A DNA stretch of 6,497 nucleotides from Kiritimatiellia bacterium (GTDB taxonomy: Bacteria; Verrucomicrobiota; Kiritimatiellia; RFP12; UBA1067). Below the pieces are notes generated by a model that did not search any database, had not been told where the DNA came from, and was given only the letters and a program-made list of their open reading frames with translations. Positions 5,117 through 6,497 of the stretch are shown here, piece after piece. The stretch covers positions 1-6,497 of the forward strand of contig CAAGNL010000399.1 in NCBI GenBank assembly GCA_900771305.1, written 5' to 3'. Numbering within the stretch: the stretch's first letter is position 1; every line of letters starts with the position of its first letter. The translations under genes were made by a program, and so were the position numbers.

Positions 5117-6331
5117 ATGAACATTCGTCCGTTTTCAGCCGTGCGGCCGACTCCTGAAAAGGCGTCGGCCGTTGCCGCAGTTCCCTATGATGTCGTTGAC
5201 ACAGCCGAGGCGCGCGCGCTGGCGGCGGGCAATCCGGCGAGCTTCCTCCATGTGTCGCGTCCCGAGATTGACATGCCGGAGGGGACGGACTGCGCCTCTC
5301 CCGAGGCTTATGCCCAGGCCAAGAAGGCCCTTGACGGCCTTCGTGCCTCGGGTGCGTTGGTGCAGGATCCTGATCCAAAATTCTACGCCTATCGCCAGGT
5401 GATGGGCAACCATGCGCAGACGGGCATTGTGGCGACCTTCGATGCGAAGGACTATCTGGCCGGCGTGCTGAAGCAGCACGAGAAGACGCGCAAGGACAAG
5501 GAAGACGACCGTACGCGCCACATTGAGATTCTCAAGGCGCACACGGGGCCCGCGTTCCTGACCTACAAGGACGATCCCGCGATCGACGCAATCGTCGCCG
5601 AGGCCTGCGCCGGCGCGCCGCTCTACGACTTCGTCGCCCCGGACGGTATCCGCCACACGGTGTGGGAGATCGCGTACGGCCACGAATGCCGTGCCGATGA
5701 GCTCGTGGAGCTTTTCGCCCGCATCCCCGCCGCGTACATTGCGGACGGCCACCATCGGAGCGCCGCCGCGAGTCGCTATGCGAAGGAGAACGACTTCGCG
5801 GGTGAAAGCCGTTGGTATCTCGCTGTCGCTTTCCCGGCGTCGCAGCTCAAGATTCTTCCGTACAATCGTCTGGTTGCCGACCTAAACGGTCTCACGGCCG
5901 ATCAGCTCCTGGCCAAGGCGAGGGATGTCTTCACGGTTACGGAAGTTGCCGACGGAATGCCTGCGGCGGGGCGCCATGCGCGTATGTTCCTTGCCGGCAA
6001 GTGGTATGATCTCGCCTGGGAGGTCCCCGCGGGAACCGACGTTGTATCGTCGCTCGATGTTTCCGTGCTGCAGGATCGCTTCCTCGCGCCGGTGCTGGGC
6101 ATCGACGACCCGCGGACTTCCCCCCGGATTTCATTCATGGGTGGAGTGCGTCCCCTTGACGAGCTCAAGGGACGCGTCGAGAGTGGCCGCGATGCGGTTG
6201 CATTCTCGATGTATCCTGTCACTGTGGGCGAGATGATGGATATCGCCGACGCCGGTGCCGTGATGCCGCCGAAGTCGACCTGGTTTGAACCGAAGCTCAG
6301 GTCTGGTCTATTCGTTCATGTCGTGGATTAA
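5117..6331 (+). CDS. DUF1015 family protein (ParB/sulfiredoxin-like GHHR motif, possible kinase)
   Basis: The 404-residue protein matches the DUF1015 family over its full length: MNIRPFSAVRP at the N-terminus, VPYDVV (22-27), HEKTRKDKEDDR (121-132), IADGHHRSAAASRYA (208-222), and the C-terminal signature MPPKSTWFEPKLRSGLFVH (383-401). The ADGHHR segment resembles the D-G-H-H-R nucleotide site of ParB/sulfiredoxin-fold serine kinases (SerK, SbnI), so a free-serine kinase or related phosphotransfer is a reasonable guess, but I cannot establish it. The start is the ATG at 5117 because MNIRPF is where the family begins; the frame continues upstream through the end of the previous gene without homology. 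There is no ribosome site and the gap is 7 bases, so translation is probably coupled to the secreted repeat protein. Cytoplasmic; no signal peptide. Confidence 0.87.
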   Translation: MNIRPFSAVRPTPEKASAVAAVPYDVVDTAEARALAAGNPASFLHVSRPEIDMPEGTDCASPEAYAQAKKALDGLRASGALVQDPDPKFYAYRQVMGNHAQTGIVATFDAKDYLAGVLKQHEKTRKDKEDDRTRHIEILKAHTGPAFLTYKDDPAIDAIVAEACAGAPLYDFVAPDGIRHTVWEIAYGHECRADELVELFARIPAAYIADGHHRSAAASRYAKENDFAGESRWYLAVAFPASQLKILPYNRLVADLNGLTADQLLAKARDVFTVTEVADGMPAAGRHARMFLAGKWYDLAWEVPAGTDVVSSLDVSVLQDRFLAPVLGIDDPRTSPRISFMGGVRPLDELKGRVESGRDAVAFSMYPVTVGEMMDIADAGAVMPPKSTWFEPKLRSGLFVHVVD

Positions 6332-6497
6332 AAGCAAGTGGAAGAATCTTCTCGCGCACATGCTGCGCGAGAAGGAACCGCCGGAATTCACCGCCCGCGG
6401 CTGGGCGATTGGCATGTTCTACGGTTGTACGATTCCGTTTGGCTTTCAGCTCCTGCTTTCCATTCCGACCGCTATTCTGCTCAAGGGTAGCAAGACC
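6318..6497 (+). CDS. DUF2062 domain protein, 5' part (3' end outside window)
   Basis: Starting at ATG 6318, 60 codons run open to the window edge. After a basic N-terminus (MSWIKSKWKN) comes a segment typical of DUF2062 proteins: EFTARGWAIGMFYGCTIPFG (23-42), then a hydrophobic stretch QLLLSIPTAILL, ending K-G-S-K. The R-G-x-A-x-G-x-F-x-G and I-P-F-G-x-Q spacing and the membrane character match the family, whose molecular role is not well established. The start lies 14 bases inside the DUF1015 gene in another frame, and no clear ribosome site is seen, so translational coupling is likely. An internal Met at residue 15 is a less likely start because the overlap is short and the basic N-terminus suits the family. 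Confidence 0.75.
   Translation, partial: MSWIKSKWKNLLAHMLREKEPPEFTARGWAIGMFYGCTIPFGFQLLLSIPTAILLKGSKT

Noticed and set aside
4531..5124. Open frame of 197 codons on the - strand opposite the secreted repeat protein
   Set aside because: The + strand frame has a signal peptide, promoter, ribosome site and repeat pattern; the - strand frame only reflects those repeats.

Overview
The window reads as one compact, co-directional block of chromosomal genes, all on the + strand, from a GC-rich diderm (Gram-negative) bacterium. The lipid A gene lpxB shows that there is an LPS-type outer membrane. The YbeY metal-site variant, the DPM1-like glycosyltransferase next to a UbiA-type phosphoribosyltransferase, and a secreted protein of G-F-Q-L-G-type repeats would fit a PVC-group bacterium (Kiritimatiellota/Verrucomicrobiota-like). 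That placement is an impression from protein character, not a measured one. There is no sign of phage, transposon, CRISPR, tRNA or rRNA, and the longest non-coding gap is 72 bases.

Layout: (1) the 3' part of ybeY (rRNA maturation endonuclease, to 311); (2) lpxB (lipid-A-disaccharide synthase, 321-1472), whose GTG start is chosen from a Shine-Dalgarno site; (3) a family 2 glycosyltransferase of the polyprenyl-phosphate mannose synthase (DPM1) type (1482-2228), preceded by an exact extended -10 box; (4) a UbiA-superfamily polyprenyl-phosphate phosphoribosyltransferase-like membrane protein (2225-3127); (5) folC (3124-4464); (6) a 72-base gap with a promoter; (7) a small secreted protein built of 14-16-residue repeats (4537-5109); (8) a DUF1015 protein (5117-6331); (9) the start of a DUF2062 membrane protein (from 6318) that runs off the window. 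Genes 3-4 and 4-5 overlap through ATGA, and genes 8-9 overlap by 14 bases.

Functionally there are two probable transcription units. The first moves from ribosome and lipid A housekeeping to a pair of enzymes predicted to charge a polyprenyl phosphate carrier (a hexose by GT2, a phosphoribose by the UbiA-like protein), then to folate polyglutamylation. The second begins at the 4473-4501 promoter and carries the exported repeat protein, DUF1015 and DUF2062. Most of this is ordinary core genome. The less ordinary parts are the polyprenyl-phosphate sugar gene pair, the solenoid-like secreted protein, a probable near-leaderless start at 1482, and short degenerate tandem repeats (7- and 8-base units) that sit at the ybeY/lpxB junction and inside lpxB where the protein appears to carry extra loops. 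I saw nothing that amounts to a clearly new multi-gene system.
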